DNA of 64,000 nt from CAZUHB01 sp964620445 (GTDB lineage Bacteria > Planctomycetota > B15-G4 > CAYZWU01). The notes beneath the pieces were generated by a model. It had not been told where the DNA came from. It saw nothing but the letters and a program-made list of their open reading frames with translations, and searched no databases. Positions within the stretch are counted from its first letter, which is position 1. Each line of letters begins with the position of its first letter. Position numbers and translations under genes: made by a program. Positions 34,493 to 44,085 of the stretch are shown here, piece by piece. Where the stretch lies: NCBI GenBank assembly GCA_964620445.1, contig CAZUHB010000008.1, positions 1 to 64,000 of the forward strand. Reading direction: 5' to 3'.

Positions 34493-35890
34493 ATGCTTTT
34501 TATCGAGGCACGGTTCGTCCTCTTCTTCGCCGTCATCTTCGGCGTGCATTGGCTGCTCAGACCGCGGAGCTGGCGCAAGGGGTGGCTCCTCCTCTCGAGC
34601 TATGCGTTCTATGCGGCATGGGATTGGCGGTTTCTGTCGTTGATCCTCTTCTCCACCGCCACAGACTACATCGCGGGGAGCGCTCTCGGCCGGCCCGGTC
34701 CTGTCCGCGGCCGCAGATTCTGGCTGACGGGCAGCCTCGTGATCAACCTCGGATTGCTCTGCACGTTCAAGTACTTCAATTTCTTCATCGAGTCGGGCGC
34801 CGCACTGCTCCAGGCCTTGGGGCTTCCGGCAACCCCCTTCACCTTGCAGATCGTGCTTCCCCTGGGGATCAGTTTCTACACGTTCCAGTCGCTGAGCTAC
34901 ACGATCGACATCTATCGAGGTCGGTTCGAGCCCGTGCGGAGCCCTCTCGATTTCGCGCTCTTCGTCGGTTTCTTTCCCCAGCTCGTGGCTGGACCGATCG
35001 TGCGCGCTTCGGAATTTCTTCCCCAGCTGGCCGTGAAGCGCCGGCTGGGAGATGTGCCTTTCCGCGCCTGCCTCACTCTTTTTCTATTCGGTTTCATCAA
35101 GAAAGCCTGTATCGCCGACCATTGCGCCCTCTATGTCGATCCTGTCTTCGCCTCGCCCGACTCGTTCAGCATGCTGTCCCAGTGGCTGGCAGCCAGCCTC
35201 TACGCGGTTCAGGTCTATTGCGATTTCTCCGGTTACTCGGACATGGCGATCGCCACGGCAGGCCTCCTCGGGTACCGCCTTCCCGAAAACTTCAACTTTC
35301 CCTATCTGGCCAGCAGTCTCACCTTTTGCTGGCGGCGCTGGCACATGACCCTGACGCGCTGGTTCAGGGACTATCTCTACATTCCGCTCGGTGGCAGCCG
35401 GAGGGGCCGCGCGCGAACGTACGCCAACATGATCGCCGTCTTCGTTCTCTGCGGTCTCTGGCATGGGGCGAGCTGGAACTATGTGGTTTTCGGGCTCTTT
35501 CACGGCGTCTTTCTCGTCCTCGAACAGATGACCGGATTCGGAAGGTCGCGTGACAGCTGGCATCCGCTCAAGAACCTTTACACCCTGGCCGTGTGGATCA
35601 CGGCCCTGGCCATTTTCCGGACTTCCGATCTCGCCGCCGCCTTCGGGATGGTCCGGGATATGTTCGGCTTCGGCCACGGCGCCATCCTCCTGAACGGAAC
35701 CGATTTCGTCTGGGTCGGTCTTCTTCTGGGATTCGGCCTGGTTCAAACGGCGATGTACCTGAAGATTTTCCACAGGCAGATGGGCGCCCTTCCCGTCTGG
35801 GCTTTCAGCTTGATCTACGGCGCGTCGTTTGCCCTCGTGCTCCCCTTTGCAAACGCCGGATACACGCCGTTCATCTATTTTCAATTCTGA
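34493..35890 (+). CDS. MBOAT O-acyltransferase (AlgI-like)
   Basis: The 465-residue, about 10-helix protein shows MBOAT hallmarks: LPLGISFYTFQSLSYTIDIYRG, FFPQLVAGPIVRASEFLPQL, SYSDMAIATAGLLGY, NFNFPYLA, RWHMTLTRWFRDYLYIPLGGSR and the catalytic His in LCGLWHGASWNYVVFGLFHG. It moves acetyl groups across the inner membrane for exopolysaccharide decoration. The ATG follows the preceding TAG with no gap, with GAGGAGG inside the AlgJ-like gene, so the two are tightly coupled. No polymerase or glycosyltransferase is beside the pair. Confidence 0.9.
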   Translation: MLFIEARFVLFFAVIFGVHWLLRPRSWRKGWLLLSSYAFYAAWDWRFLSLILFSTATDYIAGSALGRPGPVRGRRFWLTGSLVINLGLLCTFKYFNFFIESGAALLQALGLPATPFTLQIVLPLGISFYTFQSLSYTIDIYRGRFEPVRSPLDFALFVGFFPQLVAGPIVRASEFLPQLAVKRRLGDVPFRACLTLFLFGFIKKACIADHCALYVDPVFASPDSFSMLSQWLAASLYAVQVYCDFSGYSDMAIATAGLLGYRLPENFNFPYLASSLTFCWRRWHMTLTRWFRDYLYIPLGGSRRGRARTYANMIAVFVLCGLWHGASWNYVVFGLFHGVFLVLEQMTGFGRSRDSWHPLKNLYTLAVWITALAIFRTSDLAAAFGMVRDMFGFGHGAILLNGTDFVWVGLLLGFGLVQTAMYLKIFHRQMGALPVWAFSLIYGASFALVLPFANAGYTPFIYFQF

Positions 35891-36034
35891 TCCGGCGGGC
35901 CGAACGACAGCGGTTGCCAGCCGCGGCTCGAGCAAATATGATTCGCATTTCGAGGGTGCTTGAGCCTATACTGGTATGGCATATTCATGTCGGTTTCATT
36001 TGACACCTTCACTGATCAGAAAGGACCACGTCCC

Positions 36035-37345
36035 ATGAAAGATGAAGCCCACTTCAGCCGCCGCCGCTTCCTCAAGGGTACGGCCGCCGCGGGCCTGGCG
36101 GCCGCGTTCCCGACCATCATTCCGGCCTCGGCGATCGGACGGCAAGGCCAGGTGGCGCCGAGCAACCGGATCGTCTTGGCCTGCATCGGCGTCGGATCGC
36201 AGGGCACGGGGAACATGAGGGGATTCCTGGGCAGGGACGAGATCCAGGTTGTCGCGGTCTGCGACGTGGACAAGAGGCACTCGGACCGCGCCAAGAAAAT
36301 CGTGGACGACAAGTACGGTTCCGCCGACTGCATGACCTATCTCGATTTCCGCGAGGTGATCGATCGGGGCGACCTCGACGCGGTCTCCCTGGCGTTGCCC
36401 GACCAGTGGCACGCCGTGCCGGCGATCGCCGCGGCACGGGCCGGCCTCGACATCTATGGCGAAAAGCCCTTGTCCCGATCGATCCGCGAGAGTCGCGCCA
36501 TCTGCGACGCGGTCCACCGGTATGGAAGAGTCTGGCAGACGGGCAGCTGGCAGCGATCGCAATCCCATTTCCGTCACGCCTGCGAGGTCGTGAGGAACGG
36601 ACTGATCGGAAAGGTGCACACTGTCGAGGTGGGTCTTCCCACGGGAAGCTCGACAGGCAACAAACCGACCAAGGCCGTTCCCGAGGGGCTCGACTGGGAA
36701 TTCTGGCTCGGACCGGCACCGTGGCGCGAGTACTGCGAATTCGGCGGCAACCGCTGTCACTGGGACTGGCGCTGGATCATGGACTACTCGGGCGGACAGC
36801 TCACCGACTGGGCCGGTCATCACATCGACATCGCTCACTGGGGTATGGGATTCGACCGGACAGGTCCTTACGAGATCGAAGGAAAGGCCGATTACCCGGC
36901 CGAGGGTCTCTGGGACGCCCCCACCGATTACGAATTCACGGCAAAATATGCCGGCGGCGTGACGTTCAACATCGGCAGCACGTCGAGGATCGGTTTCATG
37001 GGAACCAAATGGCACGGCGACGGCGGCTGGATTCATGCCAACAGGGGCGGCAGCGACGCGTCCGACAAAGATCTTCTCAGAGACGACGCGATCGGCCCGG
37101 GACATGTTCGCCTGTACAAGAGCGGCAATCATATCCAGAACTTCATCGACTGTGTCAGGAGCCGGAAGCCGACGGTGACCCCCGTGGAAACCGCTTGCCG
37201 GTCTATCAGCGTCGGCCATCTTGGAGAGATCGCAATGCTCACGGGCCGGCGGATCAAATGGGATCCGGAAAAAGAACTCATCATCGACGACCCGGGAGCG
37301 AGTGCCCTGCTCGGCCGCCCCTATCGCAAACCGTGGATTCTGTAA
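36035..37345 (+). CDS. Tat-exported Gfo/Idh/MocA-family oxidoreductase
   Basis: The 436-residue protein has a Tat signal (MKDEAHFSRRRFLKGTAAAG). An NAD(P)-binding fold follows: CIGVGSQGTGNM replaces the usual G-x-G-x-x-G, AVCDVDKR, and E-K-P at GEKPLSRS contains the catalytic Lys. The second domain contains GSWQRSQSHF and HWDWRWIMDYSGGQLTDWAGHHIDIAHWG, the H-x-x-D/H site. Members oxidise sugars and inositols. AAAGGA precedes the ATG. It opens a three-gene series with the ThuA-HEAT protein and an SDR, likely a periplasmic sugar-oxidation group. Confidence 0.88.
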   Translation: MKDEAHFSRRRFLKGTAAAGLAAAFPTIIPASAIGRQGQVAPSNRIVLACIGVGSQGTGNMRGFLGRDEIQVVAVCDVDKRHSDRAKKIVDDKYGSADCMTYLDFREVIDRGDLDAVSLALPDQWHAVPAIAAARAGLDIYGEKPLSRSIRESRAICDAVHRYGRVWQTGSWQRSQSHFRHACEVVRNGLIGKVHTVEVGLPTGSSTGNKPTKAVPEGLDWEFWLGPAPWREYCEFGGNRCHWDWRWIMDYSGGQLTDWAGHHIDIAHWGMGFDRTGPYEIEGKADYPAEGLWDAPTDYEFTAKYAGGVTFNIGSTSRIGFMGTKWHGDGGWIHANRGGSDASDKDLLRDDAIGPGHVRLYKSGNHIQNFIDCVRSRKPTVTPVETACRSISVGHLGEIAMLTGRRIKWDPEKELIIDDPGASALLGRPYRKPWIL

Positions 37346-37384
37346 AAGACTGCCCTAGTTCTACATCGTTCGGGAAGGTGGACC

Positions 37385-40300
37385 ATGAGGAAGAAGAACG
37401 CCTTGGCGGCATGGACCGTCACGATACTGGTTCTGGCGATATTTGTCACAAGCTGCCAAACGGTGGCCGATCGCCCGCCGTCCAAAGCCGGACAAGGGAC
37501 CGAACCGACTTCCCGACCCGTTGCCAAGCCACCGGCCGACGAGGAAGGCGCAAAGATCTTTGGCGCGCTGCCGGAGAAACCGTTCACCCGCCCGATCAAG
37601 CCTCGAAAGATTCTGGTTTTTTCCAAGTGCAACGGGTTCGTCCATTCCTCCATTCCGGTGGCCAACAGGGCGATCGAGCTCATGGGTGAGAAGACGGGCG
37701 CTTTCGAGGCGGTCTTTTCCGAGGACATCACCGATTTCGAAGCTCGAAACCTCGAAAAATTCGACGCCCTGCTTTTCAACAACAGCACGCAGCTCAAGTT
37801 CGAAGATCCCGCCCTGCGCAAGGCGCTTCTCTTCTTCGTCCGGAACGGCAAGGGCATCGTCGGAATCCACGCCGCGACGGACAGTTTCTACGAGTGGTCG
37901 GAAGGCGCGGCCCTGATGGGCGGTCTCTTCGACGGTCATCCCTGGGGCGCGGGCGGATCATGGGCTGTCAAGCTCGATGAACCCGACCATCCGCTCAATC
38001 GATCGTTCGAGCGGAAGGGTTTTGTGATCAGCGACGAGATCTACCAGTTCAGGGGGCCCTATTCGCGCGACACGCACCGCATCCTCTTGAGCCTCGACAT
38101 GTCAAACAGCCGAAATCTGCGGGTGAAAGGCATCAAGCGCGATGACAAGGACTTCGCGATTTCGTGGATCAAGCGGAGCGGCAGGGGACGCGTTTTTTAC
38201 TGCTCCCTCGGCCACAATCATGAGATCTTCTGGAATCCTGCCGTGCTCGCGCACTATCTCGCCGGCATCCAGTACGCCCTGGGCGACTTGAAAGTCGACG
38301 ATGTGCCGAGCAACAAGCTTCGGATCAAACCGGAGCCGGCGCTGACCACGAAGCCGGGTGCGGTCGACGATCCCTATCCATTAGCCCTTGCCTACACTTT
38401 CGGCCAGAGCCGTCGCTGCCTGTCGGCCATCGAAACCGAGGTGCGAGCAGCCACACCCAGAACGCGCGCCGACATCGAAATCCGACTGATGGAAATCCTG
38501 GAAAATCCCGAGGCCACCTTCGCGGGCAAGCAGTTCGCGTGCCGCATGCTGCGCCGGCTCGGTCCAGCGAAGTCCCTTCCGATTCTCGCGAATCTCCTGA
38601 CCGATGAGAAACTCTCGGACGCTGCCCGATTCGCGCTGCAAGACTCGGCCCAGCCTGATGCGGGCCGAGTCTTGCGCGAGGCGCTCGGTAAGGTGGATGG
38701 AGTGCTCAAGATCGGACTGATCGGGTCGATTGCCTGCCGCGGCGATCGCCAGGCTGTCGGGACGATCGCGCCCCTCGTGGCGAGCCCTGATCGGGAAATC
38801 GCCCGTGCCGCGCTCGATGCCCTCGGTAAAATCGGCGGCCCCGAGGCCGCGGCTGCACTCGGCGGGGCCGAGGTAGCGCTAGAACTCGAACGATGCGGTT
38901 TCGACGCTTTGCTTCTATGCGCTGACAGTCTTTTGGCAGAGGGCAACAACGATGCGGCTTTGGACACCTATCGCGAACTGTCTCGCGAAAAGTATCCTGT
39001 CTGGATCAGGATCGCCGCCTGCGGTGGACTCGTTCGCGGCCTCGGCCAGAAGGCGACGCCCATCCTTTTCGCCATGCTGAGAGACGATAATGTAGACATC
39101 CAGAGGGCCGGGGCGCGGTTCATTTGCGATCTGCCCGACGGTTCCGAGACCACGATCTACGCGGAACAGATTTCGACCCTCGCCCCGAGCGCCCAGGTCA
39201 TGGTTCTGAATGCACTCGCTTTCCGGCAGGACCGGGCTGCCGCGCCCGCTGTGGTGCTTGCCGCCGAGATCGAAGATGAGGCGGTTTGCCAGGCAGCGCT
39301 GTATGCGCTCGGTTACGTCGGTGGCGCATCGCATGTGGGATTTCTGGCCCGTTCCGCTTCCGAGGGAGGCGCGATCGGCGAGATCGCCGAGGAAAGCCTC
39401 GTTCGTCTCAGCGGCGCCGATGTTGACCAGGAGCTTCTCGACGTGGTCCAGGTGCTCGACGGACCCACGCGGGCGGTTCTGATCAGGACCCTTGCCGCCC
39501 GCCATGTGGATGGCGCACTCGATGTTTACTTCCGTTACGCCCTCGACCAGAACAGCGCCGTCAGGACCGAGTCGGCAAACGCACTCGGCGCGGTCGCTGC
39601 CACGGACGACCTGCCCGCTCTTGTCGATCTGCTGGCGCAAGCTCCGGACGGAACGGATCGGCAAGCGCAGGAGAGGGCAATCCTCGCCGTCTGCAAGCGG
39701 ATGAAAAAACCGGACGAGGGCGCGGCCCTTCTGGTCGATTCGACAGCGGGACAGACGGCCGACACGAGAGCCTCGATTCTGGCCGTACTGGGCCAGCTCC
39801 CATGCGAGACGTCTCTCGCCGCCCTCGAGGCCGCTGCCGGTGACGCCGATGACAGGGTGCGCGACGTGATCATACGCTCCCTGTCGGAATGGCCCGACGC
39901 CGCACCGCTCGAAACACTTCTGTCATGTGCACGGCAGGCGACCGACGCCCATCAGAGAGCGCACGCCCTTCGAGGACTCGTTCGCCTTGCGGCGTTGGCC
40001 AACGAACGGCCTCCGGAAAAGAACGAGGAGATCTACAGAATCGCTCTCGGCCTGGCCGCCACTGTCGAGGAAAGGAAATCGGTCCTACAAGGCGCGACAA
40101 AGGTGGTCGACTTCTGGGTCGTCGACTTCATCAAATCCTTCGTGGATGACCCGGAGTTGAGTGAGACCGCTGTCGGGGCTCTCGCGGCGGTCAATGAATC
40201 GCTGGCCAAAACAGTGTCCCACGATGGCAAGGGATGCCCTGTCAAACTCGCTTTCCCATTCAAGAAAAGGTACAGCGGAGGCGGGCCCAAGGCGCTCACC

Positions 40301-40711
40301 GACGGAAAATGGGGATCGACCAATCATGGAGACGGCAAGTGGCAGGGTTTCCAGGAAAAGGACCTCGATGCTGTCGTCGATCTGGGGGAACTGATCGAGG
40401 TGCGCAATATCCGCGTCGGTTTCTTGCAGAACAATTCGAGCTGGATCTTCTTCCCCATAGAAATCATTTTTTACATCTCCGCGGATGGGGAACAGTTCGA
40501 GGAGGTTCATAAGTTTTCGCCCGGGCCGCCGGAATCGATGCAGCCACTGAATCTCAAAACTTTCTTCGCGGAGTTCGTGGATAAAAAAGCACGCTATGTG
40601 CGCGTGAAGGCGAAAAACATCGGGAAACTTCCCAAGTGGCACTCGGTCAGCGATGGCAAGGCATGGCTCTTTGCCGACGAAATTCAGATCAACGCCCATC
40701 TGGAAAATTGA
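37385..40711 (+). CDS. ThuA-HEAT-discoidin fusion lipoprotein
   Basis: The 1108-residue lipoprotein (lipobox FVTSC) carries a ThuA domain at about 70-310: KILVFSKCNGFVHSSIPVA, ALLFNNSTQL, GIVGIHAATDSFYEW, GGLFDGHPWG, and GHNHEIFWNP. ThuA proteins occur in sugar catabolism, with trehalose and 3-keto-disaccharide pathways. Next come about 550 residues of HEAT-like helical repeats (DREIARAALDALGKIGGPEAAAAL...) and a C-terminal discoidin/F5-8 type domain (about 990-1100; LGELIEVRNIRVGFLQNN). GGAAGGTGGACC precedes the ATG. Located between Gfo/Idh and SDR genes, it may hold their substrate or enzyme at the cell surface. Confidence 0.85.
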   Translation: MRKKNALAAWTVTILVLAIFVTSCQTVADRPPSKAGQGTEPTSRPVAKPPADEEGAKIFGALPEKPFTRPIKPRKILVFSKCNGFVHSSIPVANRAIELMGEKTGAFEAVFSEDITDFEARNLEKFDALLFNNSTQLKFEDPALRKALLFFVRNGKGIVGIHAATDSFYEWSEGAALMGGLFDGHPWGAGGSWAVKLDEPDHPLNRSFERKGFVISDEIYQFRGPYSRDTHRILLSLDMSNSRNLRVKGIKRDDKDFAISWIKRSGRGRVFYCSLGHNHEIFWNPAVLAHYLAGIQYALGDLKVDDVPSNKLRIKPEPALTTKPGAVDDPYPLALAYTFGQSRRCLSAIETEVRAATPRTRADIEIRLMEILENPEATFAGKQFACRMLRRLGPAKSLPILANLLTDEKLSDAARFALQDSAQPDAGRVLREALGKVDGVLKIGLIGSIACRGDRQAVGTIAPLVASPDREIARAALDALGKIGGPEAAAALGGAEVALELERCGFDALLLCADSLLAEGNNDAALDTYRELSREKYPVWIRIAACGGLVRGLGQKATPILFAMLRDDNVDIQRAGARFICDLPDGSETTIYAEQISTLAPSAQVMVLNALAFRQDRAAAPAVVLAAEIEDEAVCQAALYALGYVGGASHVGFLARSASEGGAIGEIAEESLVRLSGADVDQELLDVVQVLDGPTRAVLIRTLAARHVDGALDVYFRYALDQNSAVRTESANALGAVAATDDLPALVDLLAQAPDGTDRQAQERAILAVCKRMKKPDEGAALLVDSTAGQTADTRASILAVLGQLPCETSLAALEAAAGDADDRVRDVIIRSLSEWPDAAPLETLLSCARQATDAHQRAHALRGLVRLAALANERPPEKNEEIYRIALGLAATVEERKSVLQGATKVVDFWVVDFIKSFVDDPELSETAVGALAAVNESLAKTVSHDGKGCPVKLAFPFKKRYSGGGPKALTDGKWGSTNHGDGKWQGFQEKDLDAVVDLGELIEVRNIRVGFLQNNSSWIFFPIEIIFYISADGEQFEEVHKFSPGPPESMQPLNLKTFFAEFVDKKARYVRVKAKNIGKLPKWHSVSDGKAWLFADEIQINAHLEN

Positions 40712-40762
40712 AATCCGTGGAAGATTCGAATCGAACCACTACACCAGAGTCTGGAACAAGAA

Positions 40763-41533
40763 ATGAGTCAAAACCTATTCAGCCTTGATGGCAAGGTGGT
40801 CCTCGTTACCGGTGGTAATAGCGGAATCGGTCTCGGCATGGCCGAGGCTCTGGCCGCCTCCGGTGCGAACATCTGCGTGTGGGGCAGAAAGCCCGAGAAA
40901 AACGAGAAGGCGGCCGAAAGGCTTCTTGCCTTTGGAACGAAGGTTCAAGTACTCGGATGCGATATGAGCGACGAGCAGGAGGTGGATCGAACCTTTCAGG
41001 AGATGCTCGACCATTTCGGCCGGCTCGACGCTTGCTTTGCCAATGCGGGCGTCACCGGGATGGCGATGCCCTTCGAGAAGATGACGACCGAGGAATGGCA
41101 CCGTGTGCTGCGCGTAAACCTCGATGGCACGTTTTTTACCCTGCGCCGCGTTGCGCGTCAGCTGGTCGAACAAAAGCAAGGCGGCTCACTGGTGGTCACC
41201 GCCAGTTTGTCGGCTACCGAAGGGCAGCCCTATGGCGAACCTTACGCCACGTCGAAGGGGGGGCTCATCGCCATGGTGCGCGCCCTCGCGGTGGAGTACG
41301 CCCCCCACGGAATCAGGGTCAACGCGCTGCTACCCGGCTGGATCGAGACCCAGATGACCCGCCCCCTTCTTCACTGGAAGAGTTTCAGCGAGGGTGTTCT
41401 GAGCCGGGTACCGATGAAACGCTGGGGAGCGCCTTCCGATTTCGGCGGGGCCGCCGTGTATTTGGCGAGCGACATGAGCGCCTATCACACCGGCGACACG
41501 CTGGTCATCGACGGCGGCTATTCGATCTTCTGA
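40763..41533 (+). CDS. Short-chain dehydrogenase/reductase
   Basis: The 256-residue protein is a classical SDR: VTGGNSGIGLG (NAD(P) loop), DMSDE, NAGVTGM, VTASLSA (catalytic Ser about 148-150), and Y161-A-T-S-K165. LLPGWIETQMTR and YHTGDTLVIDGGYSIF close the fold. Such enzymes oxidise or reduce sugar or keto groups with NAD(P)H, often in the glucose 1-dehydrogenase branch. No signal peptide, so cytosolic. It follows the ThuA fusion by about 50 bases, on the same strand as Gfo/Idh, giving a probable sugar operon with parts on both sides of the membrane. Confidence 0.88.
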   Translation: MSQNLFSLDGKVVLVTGGNSGIGLGMAEALAASGANICVWGRKPEKNEKAAERLLAFGTKVQVLGCDMSDEQEVDRTFQEMLDHFGRLDACFANAGVTGMAMPFEKMTTEEWHRVLRVNLDGTFFTLRRVARQLVEQKQGGSLVVTASLSATEGQPYGEPYATSKGGLIAMVRALAVEYAPHGIRVNALLPGWIETQMTRPLLHWKSFSEGVLSRVPMKRWGAPSDFGGAAVYLASDMSAYHTGDTLVIDGGYSIF

Positions 41534-42047
41534 ATCGATGTTCCGACAGGGGCGAGCGCAATCAGATGAATGGTGACGCCTCTTTTCCGCGGCGAAATCG
41601 TTTCCCTGTTTTTGTTCCCAGGAATCGACCGAATCGAGGGCGTAGGTGCCCGCCCGCGGGGTTATGAAAGGTGGCCTTTCGGTGACGAAGATCCCAGATT
41701 AAGAAAATTTCTCTCAAGTAGCAGGGGCTGAATCTCCGCGGGAGAAGCTCTTCCTCTCATCATATTAACAATTCCTAACTGTCGCTATTCAATACAGTTA
41801 TACGTATCCGACCAATCTGTCGTATTGCTGGATTCAGTCTTTTCCACCAAAAATCCCAACTCTGATTCAATAAAGATCAGCGAAAAAGTCGAAAAAGAAC
41901 TTGTGCTGTTAGTTGTTGTTAGATATTCTGACGCACATGTGGTTACTAAATCTGTCAAACAATGGTAGTTTTTGTGCTGGCACGCGACATTCGCTAAGAT
42001 ACAGGATATTCGAAGTGTGCCTCCCCCAACCGCCATGGAGGTCTGTC
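41534..42047 (+). other. 514-base A+T-rich intergenic region
   Basis: It lies between the SDR and the Ser/Arg-acidic protein. A TCTCC-GCG-GGAGA hairpin is at 41733-41745 without a T-tract. CTGGCACG near 41978 looks like a -24 element but the GC is 2 bases too far for sigma-54. A 33-codon ORF from 41566 lacks a ribosome-binding site. I see no confident promoter or RNA. Confidence 0.4.
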
Positions 42048-43700
42048 ATGCATAAAACCAGAATTCTCACAGTTGTTGTTTTGATCGTTTTCGCGCTGAC
42101 CATCCAACTTGTCCACGGACAGAGCAGAAACGATCAGCGCAAGAGTTCTTCCTCGAGGGCAAGAGCGAGCAGCCACAAATCGACTTCGAGGAGCGCGCCG
42201 AAGGCAAGGTCCCCGAGAACCTCTTCCAGGTCAAGACCCGTTGCCAGTCCGACCCGCTCGTCGCGCTCGACTTCATCGAGAGTGTCGCGCTCCGCCTACA
42301 AGCCATCTTCTTCTCAGAGCAGACCCTCGGCAACATCGTCTCGACAGTCCAAACCACGATCGTCGACCGCCCGGAGGTCGACATCGTCTTCCGTGGGATC
42401 CAGCCGTCGAAGCAGCACCTCGCCTTCTGCCGGCAGATCGGCCCCGAGGAGCCCGGGGAGAAGCCCGGCGGTGAGGCCCACGTCACGGGCAACGAAATCT
42501 CCCAGCGTGACACCGAGAACGTCGACACGCACTTTTAAGCCCTCTTCAACCAGATCAGCCGGCACTTCGCGAGCAACACCGTCGTCGCGCACAACGTCTC
42601 CGCGCACGAATCCCGGTTTGGGTGGATCAGGGGTAAAATCCGGTGGCCAGGCCGGTTCGTCGACACTTGCCGGCAGTTATCGAGTCCCCGACTCCATGAA
42701 GACACCCCGGCCCGATTTCAAATTCGGCCCCAAGTCCAAAGGCGCGCGGTCCGGTATCGGCCAGGACACCCTCGACACTGACAAGACCCCACGGCCCAAG
42801 ACCAAGGGACATCCCACACCACAGAATCACCTCGGTGAGAACGACGACGACGGAAACGGGGACGGTGATGATGACGGAAACGGTGGCGGCGATGACGACA
42901 ACGGTGACGACCATGAAGACGACGACGGTGATGTCTACGTCTACTACTACTGGTGCGGCTGCCCCTGGTGGAACTGCGGATGGGGAAATTACTGGTCTCC
43001 GATCTACTGGGGATACTGTGGCTGGGACTACCTGTACTGGCGCGATTACTGGGTTCGGCATGGCAGCGTGGTTTATATTCAGTTCGAAAACGACTACGAT
43101 TTCGATGGATACACACCGAGCATCTACACGCCTCCGGCCCTCTTCATCGATCCGATGTCGGCTGCCATCGAGCACCTCGATGCGGGAGCAGCTTGCTTCA
43201 AGGAGGGTCGTTACCTCGACGCGTTGGGGTATTATCGCCTCGCCACTCTCGCGGACCTCGATTTCGCCATTCCAAAGTTCGCTTATGCCCACGCTCTCTT
43301 CGCACTCGGTCTCTACGATGCTGCAGCCCATGAGATTCGACAGGGTCTCTCCCTGATGAAGGACTGGCTCAACATCGGCGGGGATTTGCGGCTCATGTAC
43401 GGCAACGTACAGGATTTTGAAGACCAACTGGCTGCCCTGATTACCTTGCTGCGCGTCAGCCCCGAAGACGAGGACAGCCTTCTCGTTCTCGGCTACGTTT
43501 CCTATTTCACGGGTGATCTCTATCTCGCCGAGAAGGTTTTCAAGAAACTTCAGGAGTTCTCGACACCGGGGACCTTCTATGTCTCCCGGTTGTTTCTTGA
43601 TGCCATAGACGAGATCAAAGCAATTCTGGTTGACGCAGACAGTGAAAACGCAGCCCCGGTCGATGACGGCTTGACCCTCGACCAGGTCCTCAACCAGTAG
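42048..43700 (+). CDS. Secreted protein: Ser/Arg-rich, acidic and aromatic segments, then TPR
   Basis: The 550-residue protein starts at ATG 42048 (GGAGG 6 bases upstream) with a signal peptide (MHKTRILTVVVLIVFALTIQ). A Ser/Arg/Thr/Pro-rich tract of about 180 residues is followed by a DDDGNGDGDDD-type acidic run (about 255-290), and then a W/Y/C cluster (YYYWCGCPWWNCGWGNYW). The last about 170 residues are helical TPR-like: DALGYYRLATLADLDF, PEDEDSLLVLGYVSYFTGDLYLAEKVF. The basic-then-acidic order suggests a surface polymer or mineral contact, or DNA binding. I recognise only the TPR part. Confidence 0.75.
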   Translation: MHKTRILTVVVLIVFALTIQLVHGQSRNDQRKSSSSRARASSHKSTSRSAPKARSPRTSSRSRPVASPTRSSRSTSSRVSRSAYKPSSSQSRPSATSSRQSKPRSSTARRSTSSSVGSSRRSSTSPSAGRSAPRSPGRSPAVRPTSRATKSPSVTPRTSTRTFKPSSTRSAGTSRATPSSRTTSPRTNPGLGGSGVKSGGQAGSSTLAGSYRVPDSMKTPRPDFKFGPKSKGARSGIGQDTLDTDKTPRPKTKGHPTPQNHLGENDDDGNGDGDDDGNGGGDDDNGDDHEDDDGDVYVYYYWCGCPWWNCGWGNYWSPIYWGYCGWDYLYWRDYWVRHGSVVYIQFENDYDFDGYTPSIYTPPALFIDPMSAAIEHLDAGAACFKEGRYLDALGYYRLATLADLDFAIPKFAYAHALFALGLYDAAAHEIRQGLSLMKDWLNIGGDLRLMYGNVQDFEDQLAALITLLRVSPEDEDSLLVLGYVSYFTGDLYLAEKVFKKLQEFSTPGTFYVSRLFLDAIDEIKAILVDADSENAAPVDDGLTLDQVLNQ

Positions 43701-44085
43701 ATGCTCTCGACTCACCAGATCGTGTCAACAATGAGGCACTTCTGAAGTTCAGCCCTCTCTGCCAGTGGTGTGATATTGCCGCATTCTGGCAAAGATAGTG
43801 CGAGAGTCCTGTTTCAGAACGCTGTTTCTCCGTACCTCCTGAAACGTTCCGGGGAAAGAACCCTCTTAACTATCTCACTGACAAACAAATACGCTTACTC
43901 AGCCCTGCTTGCACTCTTCCATCCATATATAAAGTTGGTATCAACAAAAATCGGGGATATAATTGAGGAGAGTGAGGAACTCGTCTGTTTCATGAGTTCC
44001 CAGGGGACGCGGTCTCCCACAAACACCTATTAGCTATCACAGGAATCCGAAGACCTGTGGGTTGTTGATCATCAAGGTAGACACC
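43701..44085 (+). other. 385-base A+T-rich intergenic region with promoter
   Basis: It precedes the beta-helix gene. It contains the promoter listed separately and an inverted repeat GTTTCAG / CTGAAAC about 20 bases apart near 43810-43850. An 87-codon ORF here has no ribosome-binding site or recognisable motif, so I do not call it. Confidence 0.4.
43936..43964 (+). promoter_or_regulatory. Sigma-70-type promoter for the beta-helix protein
   Basis: TTGGTA at 43936-43941, a 17-base spacer and a perfect TATAAT at 43959-43964. The next ATG is at 44086, leaving a leader of about 115 bases. This is the clearest sigma-70 match in this part of the window. Confidence 0.6.

Noticed and set aside
41970..41990. 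CTGGCACG followed by CGCT, like a sigma-54 site
   Set aside because: The GC lies 12 rather than 10 bases after GG, outside the spacing sigma-54 accepts.
43770..44033. 87-codon ORF in the A+T-rich gap
   Set aside because: No ribosome-binding site, no recognisable motif, and it overlaps a good promoter.
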